Below, in pieces: positions 46,833 through 61,172 of a stretch of DNA of 64,000 bases. Position 1 is the stretch's first letter; each line of letters begins with the position of its first letter. Below the pieces are notes generated by a model that saw only the letters and a list, made by a program, of their open reading frames with translations, was not told the origin of the DNA and ran no database searches. The stretch lies in NCBI GenBank assembly GCA_963576725.1, contig OY755236.1, positions 64,628,879 through 64,692,878 of the forward strand, given 5' to 3'. This DNA is from Azorinus chamasolen. Taxonomy: Eukaryota; Mollusca; Bivalvia; Cardiida; Solecurtidae. The position numbers and the translations under genes were made by a program.

Positions 46833-48078
46833 GCCAGTCCACTTTTCGGCTGGCTACTTGTACGACAGTGCACAAACGTTGAGCTGGTGTTCAATAAAAA
46901 TGAAAGACAAACATAACCTTGCATTTTTCACATAAAGACACATTCACAACAAATATAGACGCATGTCACCTTTAGAAACTTTAAAAATGCCTAGAGTTCT
47001 TCAAACACGCAAGAAATACATGCCAGGTTGCAAACGTATTACATACGTTTATCTTATATACATACATAGTGAATACACGGCTGAACGTGTATTATACGAA
47101 TTATTAAGAATAGGTGCGTGATGAAACATTCAGCTACATGTACTATGGTGACAACTTGCACATTTCACCACAGTAAAGTGAGAAGAAAAAGTGTTACTTG
47201 CACATCAGTGTATAATGATGCTAATAATGATCAACACTAGAAACAAGTAGAAGTAGTAGTAGTAGAAGTAGACGCAGAAGTAGTAGAAATAGTAGTAATG
47301 GTGTTGGTAGTAGTAATTATAAGGCTTGCAATAGTAATCAAGTAGCTATCAAATGAAACATATGCTGTTGAAAGTTTGTCGATAATCTAAGCACTGCTGC
47401 TGCTTCTGCTGCTATCAATGACGCACACGAATTTGTGAAGCATCGCGTCTGGTGTGACCCCGGTGGGGAATTGCTTCCGGAGGTCGTAGTACAGTAAGAA
47501 GTAGTTCTTTAGAAATGCAGTGCTTTAAATATGAGCTGATAAGTGCCTCTTAAGAACCTGACAGGCTGAATAATTGTATATTTTCAAGTTATTGCGTATA
47601 TTCTCTGCCCGTTGGGGTCATTTTTGTGACTCTCATGCAGAAATACTTCCTCTGGTGGACGTTGGAAAATATGTGTGTGGAGCATCAGAATGACCAAAAT
47701 TTAAAGCGAAAATAGACGGTGTGTACATACTTTTGTGTGTAGCGAAAAAAGGCAACGTTCTTGACCTTGTTGTCTGGTGATCTAGAGACAGTGTTTGGAC
47801 TAAATATGAATTAGTTAAGAGGGTATAACCCAAATTTATTCCTGGAAGTAGCTAGGAGATGCAGAAAATGACTATTTTTACATAGAATAAAGAAGGGCAA
47901 ATTTGACCGGGCCCACACCGTCTGTTCTCATTTTCGTTGTGATGATGCTGGACATAAGTCGAAATACACGAAGACCCAGTTAAACTGGTTTGGGGGTCGG
48001 ATGTTACACTAATGAAAGTTTCAAATTTCAATAAAATTATTTTTTGTTATTTTATTTTTGTTTTCCCCCGAGGGGGAA

Positions 48079-48266
48079 GTGGGCCGATCCCGGAGGTACT
48101 GCAATACCGGGCCAACCCGTGGCGAGAGCGGAGCAAGCCCCAGACTTCTCACCGTTTTTCAAAAATCAGTTTAATATCGAAGTCCTCCAATGGAGGACAT
48201 ATCAGATATTAAGCTGATAAGAACAGATACTACACTTTGATCTTAGCCAAAAGGCCGAGAAGCGAT
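48079..48266 (-). ncRNA. U2 snRNA, copy 19
   Basis: Complete, C at nt 143. First gene of the right subfamily: 1,434-bp units, 3' flank TTCCCCCTCGGGGGAA and spacer markers TTTGTCACATAAAGATAC. Private change in the upstream spacer (AAAGAGAAACAT). Confidence 0.97.
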
Positions 48267-49512
48267 GCCAGTCCACTTTTCGGCTGGCTACTTGTACGAC
48301 AGTGCACAAACGTTGAGCTGGTGTTCAATAAAAATGAAAGAGAAACATAACCTTGCATTTGTCACATAAAGATACATTCACAACAAATATAGACGCATGT
48401 CACCTTTAGAAACTTTAAAAATGCCTAGAGTTCTTCAAACACGCAAGAAATACATGCCAGGTTGCAAAGGTATTACATACGTTTATCTTATATACATACA
48501 TAGTGAATACACGGCTGAACGTGTATTATACGAATTATTAAGAATAGGTGCGTGATGAAACATTCAGCTACATGTACTATGGTGACAACTTGCACATTTC
48601 ACCACAGTAAAGTGAGAAGAAAAAGTGTTACTTGCACATCAGTGTATAATGATGCTAATAATGATCAACACTAGAAACAAGTAGAAGTAGTAGTAGTAGT
48701 AGTAGACGCAGAAGTAGTAGAAATAGTAGTAATGGTGTTGGTAGTAGTAATTATAAGGCTTGCAATAGTAATCAAGTAGCTATAAAATGAAACATATGCT
48801 GTTGAAAGTTTGTCGATAATCTAAGCACTGCTGCTGCTTCTGCTGCTATCAATGACGCACACGAATTTGTGAAGCATCGTGTCTGGTGTGACCCCGGTGG
48901 GGAATTGCTTCCGGAGGTCGTAGTACAGTAAGAAGTAGTTCTTTAGAAATGCAGTGCTTTAAATATGAGCTGATAAGTGTCTCTTAAGAACCTGACAGGC
49001 TGAATAATTGTATATTTTCAAGTTATTGCGTGTATTCTCTGCCCGTTGGGGTCATTTTTGTGACTCTCATGCAGAAATACTTCCTCTGGTGGACGTTGGA
49101 AAATATGTGTGTGGAGCGTCAGAATGACCAAAATTTAAAGCGAAAATAGACGGTGTGTACATACTTTTGTGTGTAGCGAAAAAAGGCAACGTTCTTGACC
49201 TTGTTGTCTGGTGATCTAGAGACAGTGTTTGGACTAAATATGAATTAGTTAAGAGGGTATAACCCAAATTTATTCCTGGAAGTAGCTAGGAGATGCAGAA
49301 AATGACTATTTTTACATAGAATAAAGAAGGGCAAATTTGACCGGGCCCACACCGTCTGTTCTCATTTTCGTTGTGATGATGCTGGACATAAGTCGAAATA
49401 CACGAAGACCCAGTTAAACTGGTTTGGGGGTCGGATGTTACACTAATGAAAGTTTCAAATTTCAATAAAATTATTTTTTGTTATTTTATTTTTGTTTTCC
49501 CCCGAGGGGGAA

Positions 49513-49700
49513 GTGGGCCGATCCCGGAGGTACTGCAATACCGGGCCAACCCGTGGCGAGAGCGGAGCAAGCCCCAGACTTCTCACCGTTTTCCAAAAAT
49601 CAGTTTAATATCGAAGTCCTCCAATGGAGGACATATCAGATATTAAGCTGATAAGAACAGATACTACACTTTGATCTTAGCCAAAAGGCCGAGAAGCGAT
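49513..49700 (-). ncRNA. U2 snRNA, copy 20, Sm-site variant
   Basis: Complete, with A108G, so the Sm site reads AUUUUUGG, the form found in human U2. Shared only with copy 28. Confidence 0.97.
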
Positions 49701-50946
49701 GCCAGTCCACTTTTCGGCTGGCTACTTGTACGACAGTGCACAAACGTTGAGCTGGTGTTCAATAAAAATGAAAGACAAACATAACCTTGCATTTGTCACA
49801 TAAAGATACATTCACAACAAATATAGACGCATGTCACCTTTAGAAACTTTAAAAATGCCTAGAGTTCTTCAAACACGCAAGAAATACATGCCAGGTTGCA
49901 AACGTATTACATACGTTTATCTTATATACATACATAGTGAATACACGGCTGAACGTGTATTATACGAATTATTAAGAATAGGTGCGTGATGAAACATTCA
50001 GCTACATGTACTATGGTGACAACTTGCACATTTCACCACAGTAAAGTGAGAAGAAAAAGTGTTACTTGCACATCAGTGTATAATGATGCTAATAATGATC
50101 AACACTAGAAACAAGTAGAAGTAGTAGTAGTAGTAGTAGACGCAGAAGTAGTAGAAATAGTAGTAGTGGTGTTGGTAGTAGTAATTATAAGGCTTGCAAT
50201 AGTAATCAAGTAGCTATCAAATGAAACATATGCTGTTGAAAGTTTGTCGATAATCTAAGCACTGCTGCTGCTTCTGCTGCTATCAATGACGCACACGCAT
50301 TTGTGAAGCATCGTGTCTGGTGTGACCCCGGTGGGGAATTGCTTCCGGAGGTCGTAGTACAGTAAGAAGTAGTTCTTTAGAAATGCAGTGCTTTAAATAT
50401 GAGCTGATAAGTGTCTCTTAAGAACCTGACAGGCTGAATAATTGTATATTTTCAAGTTATTGCGTGTATTCTCTGCCCGTTGGGGTCATTTTTGTGACTC
50501 TCATGCAGAAATACTTCCTCTGGTGGACGTTGGAAAATATGTGTGTGGAGCGTCAGAATGACCAAAATTTAAAGCGAAAATAGACGGTGTGTACATACTT
50601 TTGTGTGTAGCGAAAAAAGGCAACGTTCTTGACCTTGTTGTCTGGTGATCTAGAGACAGTGTTTGGACTAAATATGAATTAGTTAAGAGGGTATAACCCA
50701 AATTTATTCCTGGAAGTAGCTAGGAGATGCAGAAAATGACTATTTTTACATAGAATAAAGAAGGGCAAATTTGACCGGGCCCACACCGTCTGTTCTCATT
50801 TTCGTTGTGATGATGCTGGACTTAAGTCGAAATACACGAAGACCCAGTTAAACTGGTTTGGGGGTCGGATGTTACACTAATGAAAGTTTCAAATTTCAAT
50901 AAAATTATTTTTTGTTATTTTATTTTTGTTTTCCCCCGAGGGGGAA

Positions 50947-51134
50947 GTGGGCCGATCCCGGAGGTACTGCAATACCGGGCCAACCCGTGGCGAGAGCGGA
51001 GCAAGCCCCAGACTTCTCACCGTTTTTCAAAAATCAGTTTAATATCGAAGTCCTCCAATGGAGGACATATCAGATATTAAGCTGATAAGAACAGATACTA
51101 CACTTTGATCTTAGCCAAAAGGCCGAGAAGCGAT
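50947..51134 (-). ncRNA. U2 snRNA, copy 21
   Basis: Complete, right-subfamily consensus. The downstream spacer has a private GCTGGACTTAAG change. Confidence 0.97.
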
Positions 51135-52380
51135 GCCAGTCCACTTTTCGGCTGGCTACTTGTACGACAGTGCACAAACGTTGAGCTGGTGTTCAATAAA
51201 AATGAAAGACAAACATAACCTTGCATTTGTCACATAAAGATACATTCACAACAAATATAGACGCATGTCACCTTTAGAAACTTTAAAAATGCCTAGAGTT
51301 CTTCAAACACGCAAGAAATACATGCCAGGTTGCAAACGTATTACATACGTTTATCTTATATACATACATAGTGAATACACGGCTGAACGTGTATTATACG
51401 AATTATTAAGAATAGGTGCGTGATGAAACATTCAGCTACATGTACTATGGTGACAACTTGCACATTTCACCACAGTAAAGTGAGAAGAAAAAGTGTTACT
51501 TGCACATCAGTGTATAATGATGCTAATAATGATCAACACTAGAGACAAGTAGAAGTAGTAGTAGTAGTAGTAGACGCAGAAGTAGTAGAAATAGTAGTAG
51601 TGGTGTTGCTAGTAGTAATTATAAGGCTTGCAATAGTAATCAAGTAGCTATCAAATGAAACATATGCTGTTGAAAGTTTGTCGATAATCTAAGCACTGCT
51701 GCTGCTTCTGCTGCTATCAATGACGCACACGCATTTGTGAAGCATCGTGTCTGGTGTGACCCCGGTGGGGAATTGCTTCCGGAGGTCGTAGTACAGTAAG
51801 AAGTAGTTCTTTAGAAATGCAGTGCTTTAAATATGAGCTGATAAGTGTCTCTTAAGAACCTGACAGGCTGAATAATTGTATATTTTCAAGTTATTGCGTG
51901 TATTCTCTGCCCGTTGGGGTCATTTTTGTGACTCTCGTGCAGAAATACTTCCTCTGGTGGACGTTGGAAAATATGTGTGTGGAGCGTCAGAATGACCAAA
52001 ATTTAAAGCGAAAATAGACGGTGTGTACATACTTTTGTGTGTAGCGAAAAAAGGCAACGTTCTTGACCTTGTTGTCTGGTGATCTAGAGACAGTGTTTGG
52101 ACTAAATATGAATTAGTTAAGAGGGTATAACCCAAATTTATTCCTGGAAGTAGCTAGGAGATGCAGAAAATGACTATTTTTACATAGAATAAAGAAGGGC
52201 AAATTTGACCGGGCCCACACCGTCTGTTCTCATTTTCGTTGTGATGATGCTGGACATAAGTCGAAATACACGAAGACCCAGTTAAACTGGTTTGGGGGTC
52301 GGATGTTACACTAATGAAAGTTTCAAATTTCAATAAAATTATTTTTTGTTATTTTATTTTTGTTTTCCCCCGAGGGGGAA

Positions 52381-52568
52381 GTGGGCCGATCCCGGAGGTA
52401 CTGCAATACCGGGCCAACCCGTGGCGAGAGCGGAGCAAGCCCCAGACTTCTCACCGTTTTTCAAAAATCAGTTTAATATCGAAGTCCTCCAATGGAGGAC
52501 ATATCAGATATTAAGCTGATAAGAACAGATACTACACTTTGATCTTAGCCAAAAGGCCGAGAAGCGAT
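52381..52568 (-). ncRNA. U2 snRNA, copy 22
   Basis: Complete, right-subfamily consensus. Confidence 0.97.
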
Positions 52569-53814
52569 GCCAGTCCACTTTTCGGCTGGCTACTTGTACG
52601 ACAGTGCACAAACGTTGAGCTGGTGTTCAATAAAAATGAAAGACAAACATAACCTTGCATTTGTCACATAAAGATACATTCACAACAAATATAGACGCAT
52701 GTCACCTTTAGAAACTTTAAAAATGCCTAGAGTTCTTCAAACACGCAAGAAATACATGCCAGGTTGCAAACGTATTACATACGTTTATCTTATATACATA
52801 CATAGTGAATACACGGCTGAACGTGTATTATACGAATTATTAAGAATAGGTGCGTGATGAAACATTCAGCTACATGTACTATGGTGACAACTTGCACATT
52901 TCACCACAGTAAAGTGAGAAGAAAAAGTGTTACTTGCACATCAGTGTATAATGATGCTAATAATGATCAACACTAGAAACAAGTAGAAGTAGTAGTAGTA
53001 GTAGTAGACGCAGAAGTAGTAGAAATAGTAGTAGTGGTGTTGGTAGTAGTAATTATAAGGCTTGCAATAGTAATCAAGTAGCTATCAAATGAAACATATG
53101 CTGTTGAAAGTTTGTCGATAATCTAAGCACTGCTGCTGCTTCTGCTGCTATCAATGACGCACACGCATTTGTGAAGCATCGTGTCTGGTGTGACCCCGGT
53201 GGGGAATTGCTTCCGGAGGTCGTAGTACAGTAAGAAGTAGTTCTTTAGAAATGCAGTGCTTTAAATATGAGCTGATAAGTGTCTCTTAAGAACCTGACAG
53301 GCTGAATAATTGTATATTTTCAAGTTATTGCGTGTATTCTCTGCCCGTTGGGGTCATTTTTGTGACTCTCATGCAGAAATACTTCCTCTGGTGGACGTTG
53401 GAAAATATGTGTGTGGAGCGTCAGAATGACCAAAATTTAAAGCGAAAATAGACGGTGTGTACATACTTTTGTGTGTAGCGAAAAAAGGCAACGTTCTTGA
53501 CCTTGTTGTCTGGTGATCTAGAGACAGTGTTTGGACTAAATATGAATTAGTTAAGAGGGTATAACCCAAATTTATTCCTGGAAGTAGCTAGGAGATGCAG
53601 AAAATGACTATTTTTACATAGAATAAAGAAGGGCAAATTTGACCGGGCCCACACCGTCTGTTCTCATTTTCGTTGTGATGATGCTGGACATAAGTCGAAA
53701 TACACGAAGACCCAGTTAAACTGGTTTGGGGGTCGGATGTTACACTAATGAAAGTTTCAAATTTCAATAAAATTATTTTTTGTTATTTTATTTTTGTTTT
53801 CCCCCGAGGGGGAA

Positions 53815-54002
53815 GTGGGCCGATCCCGGAGGTACTGCAATACCGGGCCAACCCGTGGCGAGAGCGGAGCAAGCCCCAGACTTCTCACCGTTTTTCAAAA
53901 ATCAGTTTAATATCGAAGTCCTCCAATGGAGGACATATCAGATATTAAGCTGATAAGAACAGATACTACACTTTGATCTTAGCCAAAAGGCCGAGAAGCG
54001 AT
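53815..54002 (-). ncRNA. U2 snRNA, copy 23
   Basis: Complete, right-subfamily consensus. Confidence 0.97.
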
Positions 54003-55248
54003 GCCAGTCCACTTTTCGGCTGGCTACTTGTACGACAGTGCACAAACGTTGAGCTGGTGTTCAATAAAAATGAAAGACAAACATAACCTTGCATTTGTCA
54101 CATAAAGATACATTCACAACAAATATAGACGCATGTCACCTTTAGAAACTTTAAAAATGCCTAGAGTTCTTCAAACACGCAAGAAATACATGCCAGGTTG
54201 CAAACGTATTACATACGTTTATCTTATATACATACATAGTGAATACACGGCTGAACGTGTATTATACGAATTATTAAGAATAGGTGCGTGATGAAACATT
54301 CAGCTACATGTACTATGGTGACAACTTGCACATTTCACCACAGTAAAGTGAGAAGAAAAAGTGTTACTTGCACATCAGTGTATAATGATGCTAATAATGA
54401 TCAACACTAGAAACAAGTAGAAGTAGTAGTAGTAGTAGTAGACGCAGAAGTAGTAGAAATAGTAGTAGTGGTGTTGGTAGTAGTAATTATAAGGCTTGCA
54501 ATAGTAATCAAGTAGCTATCAAATGAAACATATGCTGTTGAAAGTTTGTCGATAATCTAAGCACTGCTGCTGCTTCTGCTGCTATCAATGACGCACACGC
54601 ATTTGTGAAGCATCGTGTCTGGTGTGACCCCGGTGGGGAATTGCTTCCGGAGGTCGTAGTACAGTAAGAAGTAGTTCTTTAGAAATGCAGTGCTTTAAAT
54701 ATGAGCTGATAAGTGTCTCTTAAGAACCTGACAGGCTGAATAATTGTATATTTTCAAGTTATTGCGTGTATTCTCTGCCCGTTGGGGTCATTTTTGTGAC
54801 TCTCATGCAGAAATACTTCCTCTGGTGGACGTTGCAAAATATGTGTGTGGAGCGTCAGAATGACCAAAATTTAAAGCGAAAATAGACGGTGTGTACATAC
54901 TTTTGTGTGTAGCGAAAAAAGGCAACGTTCTTGACCTTGTTGTCTGGTGATCTAGAGACAGTGTTTGGACTAAATATGAATTAGTTAAGAGGGTATAACC
55001 CAAATTTATTCCTGGAAGTAGCTAGGAGATGCAGAAAATGACTATTTTTACATAGAATAAAGAAGGGCAAATTTGACCGGGCCCACACCGTCTGTTCTCA
55101 TTTTCGTTGTGATGATGCTGGACATAAGTCGAAATACACGAAGACCCAGTTAAACTGGTTTGGGGGTCGGATGTTACACTAATGAAAGTTTCAAATTTCA
55201 ATAAAATTATTTTTTGTTATTTTATTTTTGTTTTCCCCCGAGGGGGAA

Positions 55249-55436
55249 GTGGGCCGATCCCGGAGGTACTGCAATACCGGGCCAACCCGTGGCGAGAGCG
55301 GAGCAAGCCCCAGACTTCTCACCGTTTTTCAAAAATCAGTTTAATATCGAAGTCCTCCAATGGAGGACATATCAGATATTAAGCTGATAAGAACAGATAC
55401 TACACTTTGATCTTAGCCAAAAGGCCGAGAAGCGAT
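55249..55436 (-). ncRNA. U2 snRNA, copy 24
   Basis: Complete. The downstream spacer has the GTTGCAAAATATG variant, shared with those below copies 25 and 27. Confidence 0.97.
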
Positions 55437-56682
55437 GCCAGTCCACTTTTCGGCTGGCTACTTGTACGACAGTGCACAAACGTTGAGCTGGTGTTCAATA
55501 AAAATGAAAGACAAACATAACCTTGCATTTGTCACATAAAGATACATTCACAACAAATATAGACGCATGTCACCTTTAGAAACTTTAAAAATGCCTAGAG
55601 TTCTTCAAACACGCAAGAAATACATGCCAGGTTGCAAACGTATTACATACGTTTATCTTATATACATACATAGTGAATACACGGCTGAACGTGTATTATA
55701 CGAATTATTAAGAATAGGTGCGTGATGAAACATTCAGCTACATGTACTATGGTGACAACTTGCACATTTCACCACAGTAAAGTGAGAAGAAAAAGTGTTA
55801 CTTGCACATCAGTGTATAATGATGCTAATAATGATCAACACTAGAAACAAGTAGAAGTAGTAGTAGTAGTAGTAGACGCAGAAGTAGTAGAAATAGTAGT
55901 AGTGGTGTTGGTAGTAGTAATTATAAGGCTTGCAATAGTAATCAAGTAGCTATCAAATGAAACATATGCTGTTGAAAGTTTGTCGATAATCTAAGCACTG
56001 CTGCTGCTTCTGCTGCTATCAATGACGCACACGCATTTGTGAAGCATCGTGTCTGGTGTGACCCCGGTGGGGAATTGCTTCCGGAGGTCGTAGTACAGTA
56101 AGAAGTAGTTCTTTAGAAATGCAGTGCTTTAAATATGAGCTGATAAGTGTCTCTTAAGAACCTGACAGGCTGAATAATTGTATATTTTCAAGTTATTGCG
56201 TGTATTCTCTGCCCGTTGGGGTCATTTTTGTGACTCTCATGCAGAAATACTTCCTCTGGTGGACGTTGCAAAATATGTGTGTGGAGCGTCAGAATGACCA
56301 AAATTTAAAGCGAAAATAGACGGTGTGTACATACTTTTGTGTGTAGCGAAAAAAGGCAACGTTCTTGACCTTGTTGTCTGGTGATCTAGAGACAGTGTTT
56401 GGACTAAATATGAATTAGTTAAGAGGGTATAACCCAAATTTATTCCTGGAAGTAGCTAGGAGATGCAGAAAATGACTATTTTTACATAGAATAAAGAAGG
56501 GCAAATTTGACCGGGCCCACACCGTCTGTTCTCATTTTCGTTGTGATTATGCTGGACATAAGTCGAAATACACGAAGACCCAGTTAAACTGGTTTGGGGG
56601 TCGGATGTTACACTAATGAAAGTTTCAAATTTCAATAAAATTATTTTTTGTTATTTTATTTTTGTTTTCCCCCGAGGGGGAA

Positions 56683-56870
56683 GTGGGCCGATCCCGGAGG
56701 TACTGCAATACCGGGCCAACCCGTGGCGAGAGCGGAGCAAGCCCCAGACTTCTCACCGTTTTTCAAAAATCAGTTTAATATCGAAGTCCTCCAATGGAGG
56801 ACATATCAGATATTAAGCTGATAAGAACAGATACTACACTTTGATCTTAGCCAAAAGGCCGAGAAGCGAT
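56683..56870 (-). ncRNA. U2 snRNA, copy 25
   Basis: Complete. The downstream spacer has GTGATTATGCTGG and the upstream spacer GAACATGTATTA; the same pair recurs around copy 27. Confidence 0.97.
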
Positions 56871-58116
56871 GCCAGTCCACTTTTCGGCTGGCTACTTGTA
56901 CGACAGTGCACAAACGTTGAGCTGGTGTTCAATAAAAATGAAAGACAAACATAACCTTGCATTTGTCACATAAAGATACATTCACAACAAATATAGACGC
57001 ATGTCACCTTTAGAAACTTTAAAAATGCCTAGAGTTCTTCAAACACGCAAGAAATACATGCCAGGTTGCAAACGTATTACATACGTTTATCTTATATACA
57101 TACATAGTGAATACACGGCTGAACATGTATTATACGAATTATTAAGAATAGGTGCGTGATGAAACATTCAGCTACATGTACTATGGTGACAACTTGCACA
57201 TTTCACCACAGTAAAGTGAGAAGAAAAAGTGTTACTTGCACATCAGTGTATAATGATGCTAATAATGATCAACACTAGAAACAAGTAGAAGTAGTAGTAG
57301 TAGTAGTAGACGCAGAAGTAGTAGAAATAGTAGTAGTGGTGTTGGTAGTAGTAATTATAAGGCTTGCAATAGTAATCAAGTAGCTATCAAATGAAACATA
57401 TGCTGTTGAAAGTTTGTCGATAATCTAAGCACTGCTGCTGCTTCTGCTGCTATCAATGACGCACACGCATTTGTGAAGCATCGTGTCTGGTGTGACCCCG
57501 GTGGGGAATTGCTTCCGGAGGTCGTAGTACAGTAAGAAGTAGTTCTTTAGAAATGCAGTGCTTTAAATATGAGCTGATAAGTGTCTCTTAAGAACCTGAC
57601 AGGCTGAATAATTGTATATTTTCAAGTTATTGCGTGTATTCTCTGCCCGTTGGGGTCATTTTTGTGACTCTCGTGCAGAAATACTTCCTCTGGTGGACGT
57701 TGGAAAATATGTGTGTGGAGCGTCAGAATGACCAAAATTTAAAGCGAAAATAGACGGTGTGTACATACTTTTGTGTGTAGCGAAAAAAGGCAACGTTCTT
57801 GACCTTGTTGTCTGGTGATCTAGAGACAGTGTTTGGACTAAATATGAATTAGTTAAGAGGGTATAACCCAAATTTATTCCTGGAAGTAGCTAGGAGATGC
57901 AGAAAATGACTATTTTTACATAGAATAAAGAAGGGCAAATTTGACCGGGCCCACACCGTCTGTTCTCATTTTCGTTGTGATGATGCTGGACATAAGTCGA
58001 AATACACGAAGACCCAGTTAAACTGGTTTGGGGGTCGGATGTTACACTAATGAAAGTTTCAAATTTCAATAAAATTATTTTTTGTTATTTTATTTTTGTT
58101 TTCCCCCGAGGGGGAA

Positions 58117-58304
58117 GTGGGCCGATCCCGGAGGTACTGCAATACCGGGCCAACCCGTGGCGAGAGCGGAGCAAGCCCCAGACTTCTCACCGTTTTTCAA
58201 AAATCAGTTTAATATCGAAGTCCTCCAATGGAGGACATATCAGATATTAAGCTGATAAGAACAGATACTACACTTTGATCTTAGCCAAAAGGCCGAGAAG
58301 CGAT
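58117..58304 (-). ncRNA. U2 snRNA, copy 26
   Basis: Complete, right-subfamily consensus. Confidence 0.97.
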
Positions 58305-59550
58305 GCCAGTCCACTTTTCGGCTGGCTACTTGTACGACAGTGCACAAACGTTGAGCTGGTGTTCAATAAAAATGAAAGACAAACATAACCTTGCATTTGT
58401 CACATAAAGATACATTCACAACAAATATAGACGCATGTCACCTTTAGAAACTTTAAAAATGCCTAGAGTTCTTCAAACACGCAAGAAATACATGCCAGGT
58501 TGCAAACGTATTACATACGTTTATCTTATATACATACATAGTGAATACACGGCTGAACGTGTATTATACGAATTATTAAGAATAGGTGCGTGATGAAACA
58601 TTCAGCTACATGTACTATGGTGACAACTTGCACATTTCACCACAGTAAAGTGAGAAGAAAAAGTGTTACTTGCACATCAGTGTATAATGATGCTAATAAT
58701 GATCAACACTAGAAACAAGTAGAAGTAGTAGTAGTAGTAGTAGACGCAGAAGTAGTAGAAATAGTAGTAGTGGTGTTGGTAGTAGTAATTATAAGGCTTG
58801 CAATAGTAATCAAGTAGCTATCAAATGAAACATATGCTGTTGAAAGTTTGTCGATAATCTAAGCACTGCTGCTGCTTCTGCTGCTATCAATGACGCACAC
58901 GCATTTGTGAAGCATCGTGTCTGGTGTGACCCCGGTGGGGAATTGCTTCCGGAGGTCGTAGTACAGTAAGAAGTAGTTCTTTAGAAATGCAGTGCTTTAA
59001 ATATGAGCTGATAAGTGTCTCTTAAGAACCTGACAGGCTGAATAATTGTATATTTTCAAGTTATTGCGTGTATTCTCTGCCCGTTGGGGTCATTTTTGTG
59101 ACTCTCATGCAGAAATACTTCCTCTGGTGGACGTTGCAAAATATGTGTGTGGAGCGTCAGAATGACCAAAATTTAAAGCGAAAATAGACGGTGTGTACAT
59201 ACTTTTGTGTGTAGCGAAAAAAGGCAACGTTCTTGACCTTGTTGTCTGGTGATCTAGAGACAGTGTTTGGACTAAATATGAATTAGTTAAGAGGGTATAA
59301 CCCAAATTTATTCCTGGAAGTAGCTAGGAGATGCAGAAAATGACTATTTTTACATAGAATAAAGAAGGGCAAATTTGACCGGGCCCACACCGTCTGTTCT
59401 CATTTTCGTTGTGATTATGCTGGACATAAGTCGAAATACACGAAGACCCAGTTAAACTGGTTTGGGGGTCGGATGTTACACTAATGAAAGTTTCAAATTT
59501 CAATAAAATTATTTTTTGTTATTTTATTTTTGTTTTCCCCCGAGGGGGAA

Positions 59551-59738
59551 GTGGGCCGATCCCGGAGGTACTGCAATACCGGGCCAACCCGTGGCGAGAG
59601 CGGAGCAAGCCCCAGACTTCTCACCGTTTTTCAAAAATCAGTTTAATATCGAAGTCCTCCAATGGAGGACATATCAGATATTAAGCTGATAAGAACAGAT
59701 ACTACACTTTGATCTTAGCCAAAAGGCCGAGAAGCGAT
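59551..59738 (-). ncRNA. U2 snRNA, copy 27
   Basis: Complete. The flanking spacer variants duplicate those of copy 25 at a distance of 2,868 bp (two units). Confidence 0.97.
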
Positions 59739-60984
59739 GCCAGTCCACTTTTCGGCTGGCTACTTGTACGACAGTGCACAAACGTTGAGCTGGTGTTCAA
59801 TAAAAATGAAAGACAAACATAACCTTGCATTTGTCACATAAAGATACATTCACAACAAATATAGACGCATGTCACCTTTAGAAACTTTAAAAATGCCTAG
59901 AGTTCTTCAAACACGCAAGAAATACATGCCAGGTTGCAAACGTATTACATACGTTTATCTTATATACATACATAGTGAATACACGGCTGAACATGTATTA
60001 TACGAATTATTAAGAATAGGTGCGTGATGAAACATTCAGCTACATGTACTATGGTGACAACTTGCACATTTCACCACAGTAAAGTGAGAAGAAAAAGTGT
60101 TACTTGCACATCAGTGTATAATGATGCTAATAATGATCAACACTAGAAACAAGTAGAAGTAGTAGTAGTAGTAGTAGACGCAGAAGTAGTAGAAATAGTA
60201 GTAGTGGTGTTGGTAGTAGTAATTATAAGGCTTGCAATAGTAATCAAGTAGCTATCAAATGAAACATATGCTGTTGAAAGTTTGTCGATAATCTAAGCAC
60301 TGCTGCTGCTTCTGCTGCTATCAATGACGCACACGCATTTGTGAAGCATCGTGTCTGGTGTGACCCCGGTGGGGAATTGCTTCCGGAGGTCGTAGTACAG
60401 TAAGAAGTAGTTCTTTAGAAATGCAGTGCTTTAAATATGAGCTGATAAGTGTCTCTTAAGAACCTGACAGGCTGAATAATTGTATATTTTCAAGTTATTG
60501 CGTGTATTCTCTGCCCGTTGGGGTCATTTTTGTGACTCTCGTGCAGAAATACTTCCTCTGGTGGACGTTGGAAAATATGTGTGTGGAGCGTCAGAATGAC
60601 CAAAATTTAAAGCGAAAATAGACGGTGTGTACATACTTTTGTGTGTAGCGAAAAAAGGCAACGTTCTTGACCTTGTTGTCTGGTGATCTAGAGACAGTGT
60701 TTGGACTAAATATGAATTAGTTAAGAGGGTATAACCCAAATTTATTCCTGGAAGTAGCTAGGAGATGCAGAAAATGACTATTTTTACATAGAATAAAGAA
60801 GGGCAAATTTGACCGGGCCCACACCGTCTGTTCTCATTTTCGTTGTGATGATGCTGGACATAAGTCGAAATACACGAAGACCCAGTTAAACTGGTTTGGG
60901 GGTCGGATGTTACACTAATGAAAGTTTCAAATTTCAATAAAATTATTTTTTGTTATTTTATTTTTGTTTTCCCCCGAGGGGGAA

Positions 60985-61172
60985 GTGGGCCGATCCCGGA
61001 GGTACTGCAATACCGGGCCAACCCGTGGCGAGAGCGGAGCAAGCCCCAGACTTCTCACCGTTTTCCAAAAATCAGTTTAATATCGAAGTCCTCCAATGGA
61101 GGACATATCAGATATTAAGCTGATAAGAACAGATACTACACTTTGATCTTAGCCAAAAGGCCGAGAAGCGAT
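60985..61172 (-). ncRNA. U2 snRNA, copy 28, Sm-site variant
   Basis: Complete, with A108G as in copy 20, exactly eight units (11,472 bp) away. Confidence 0.97.
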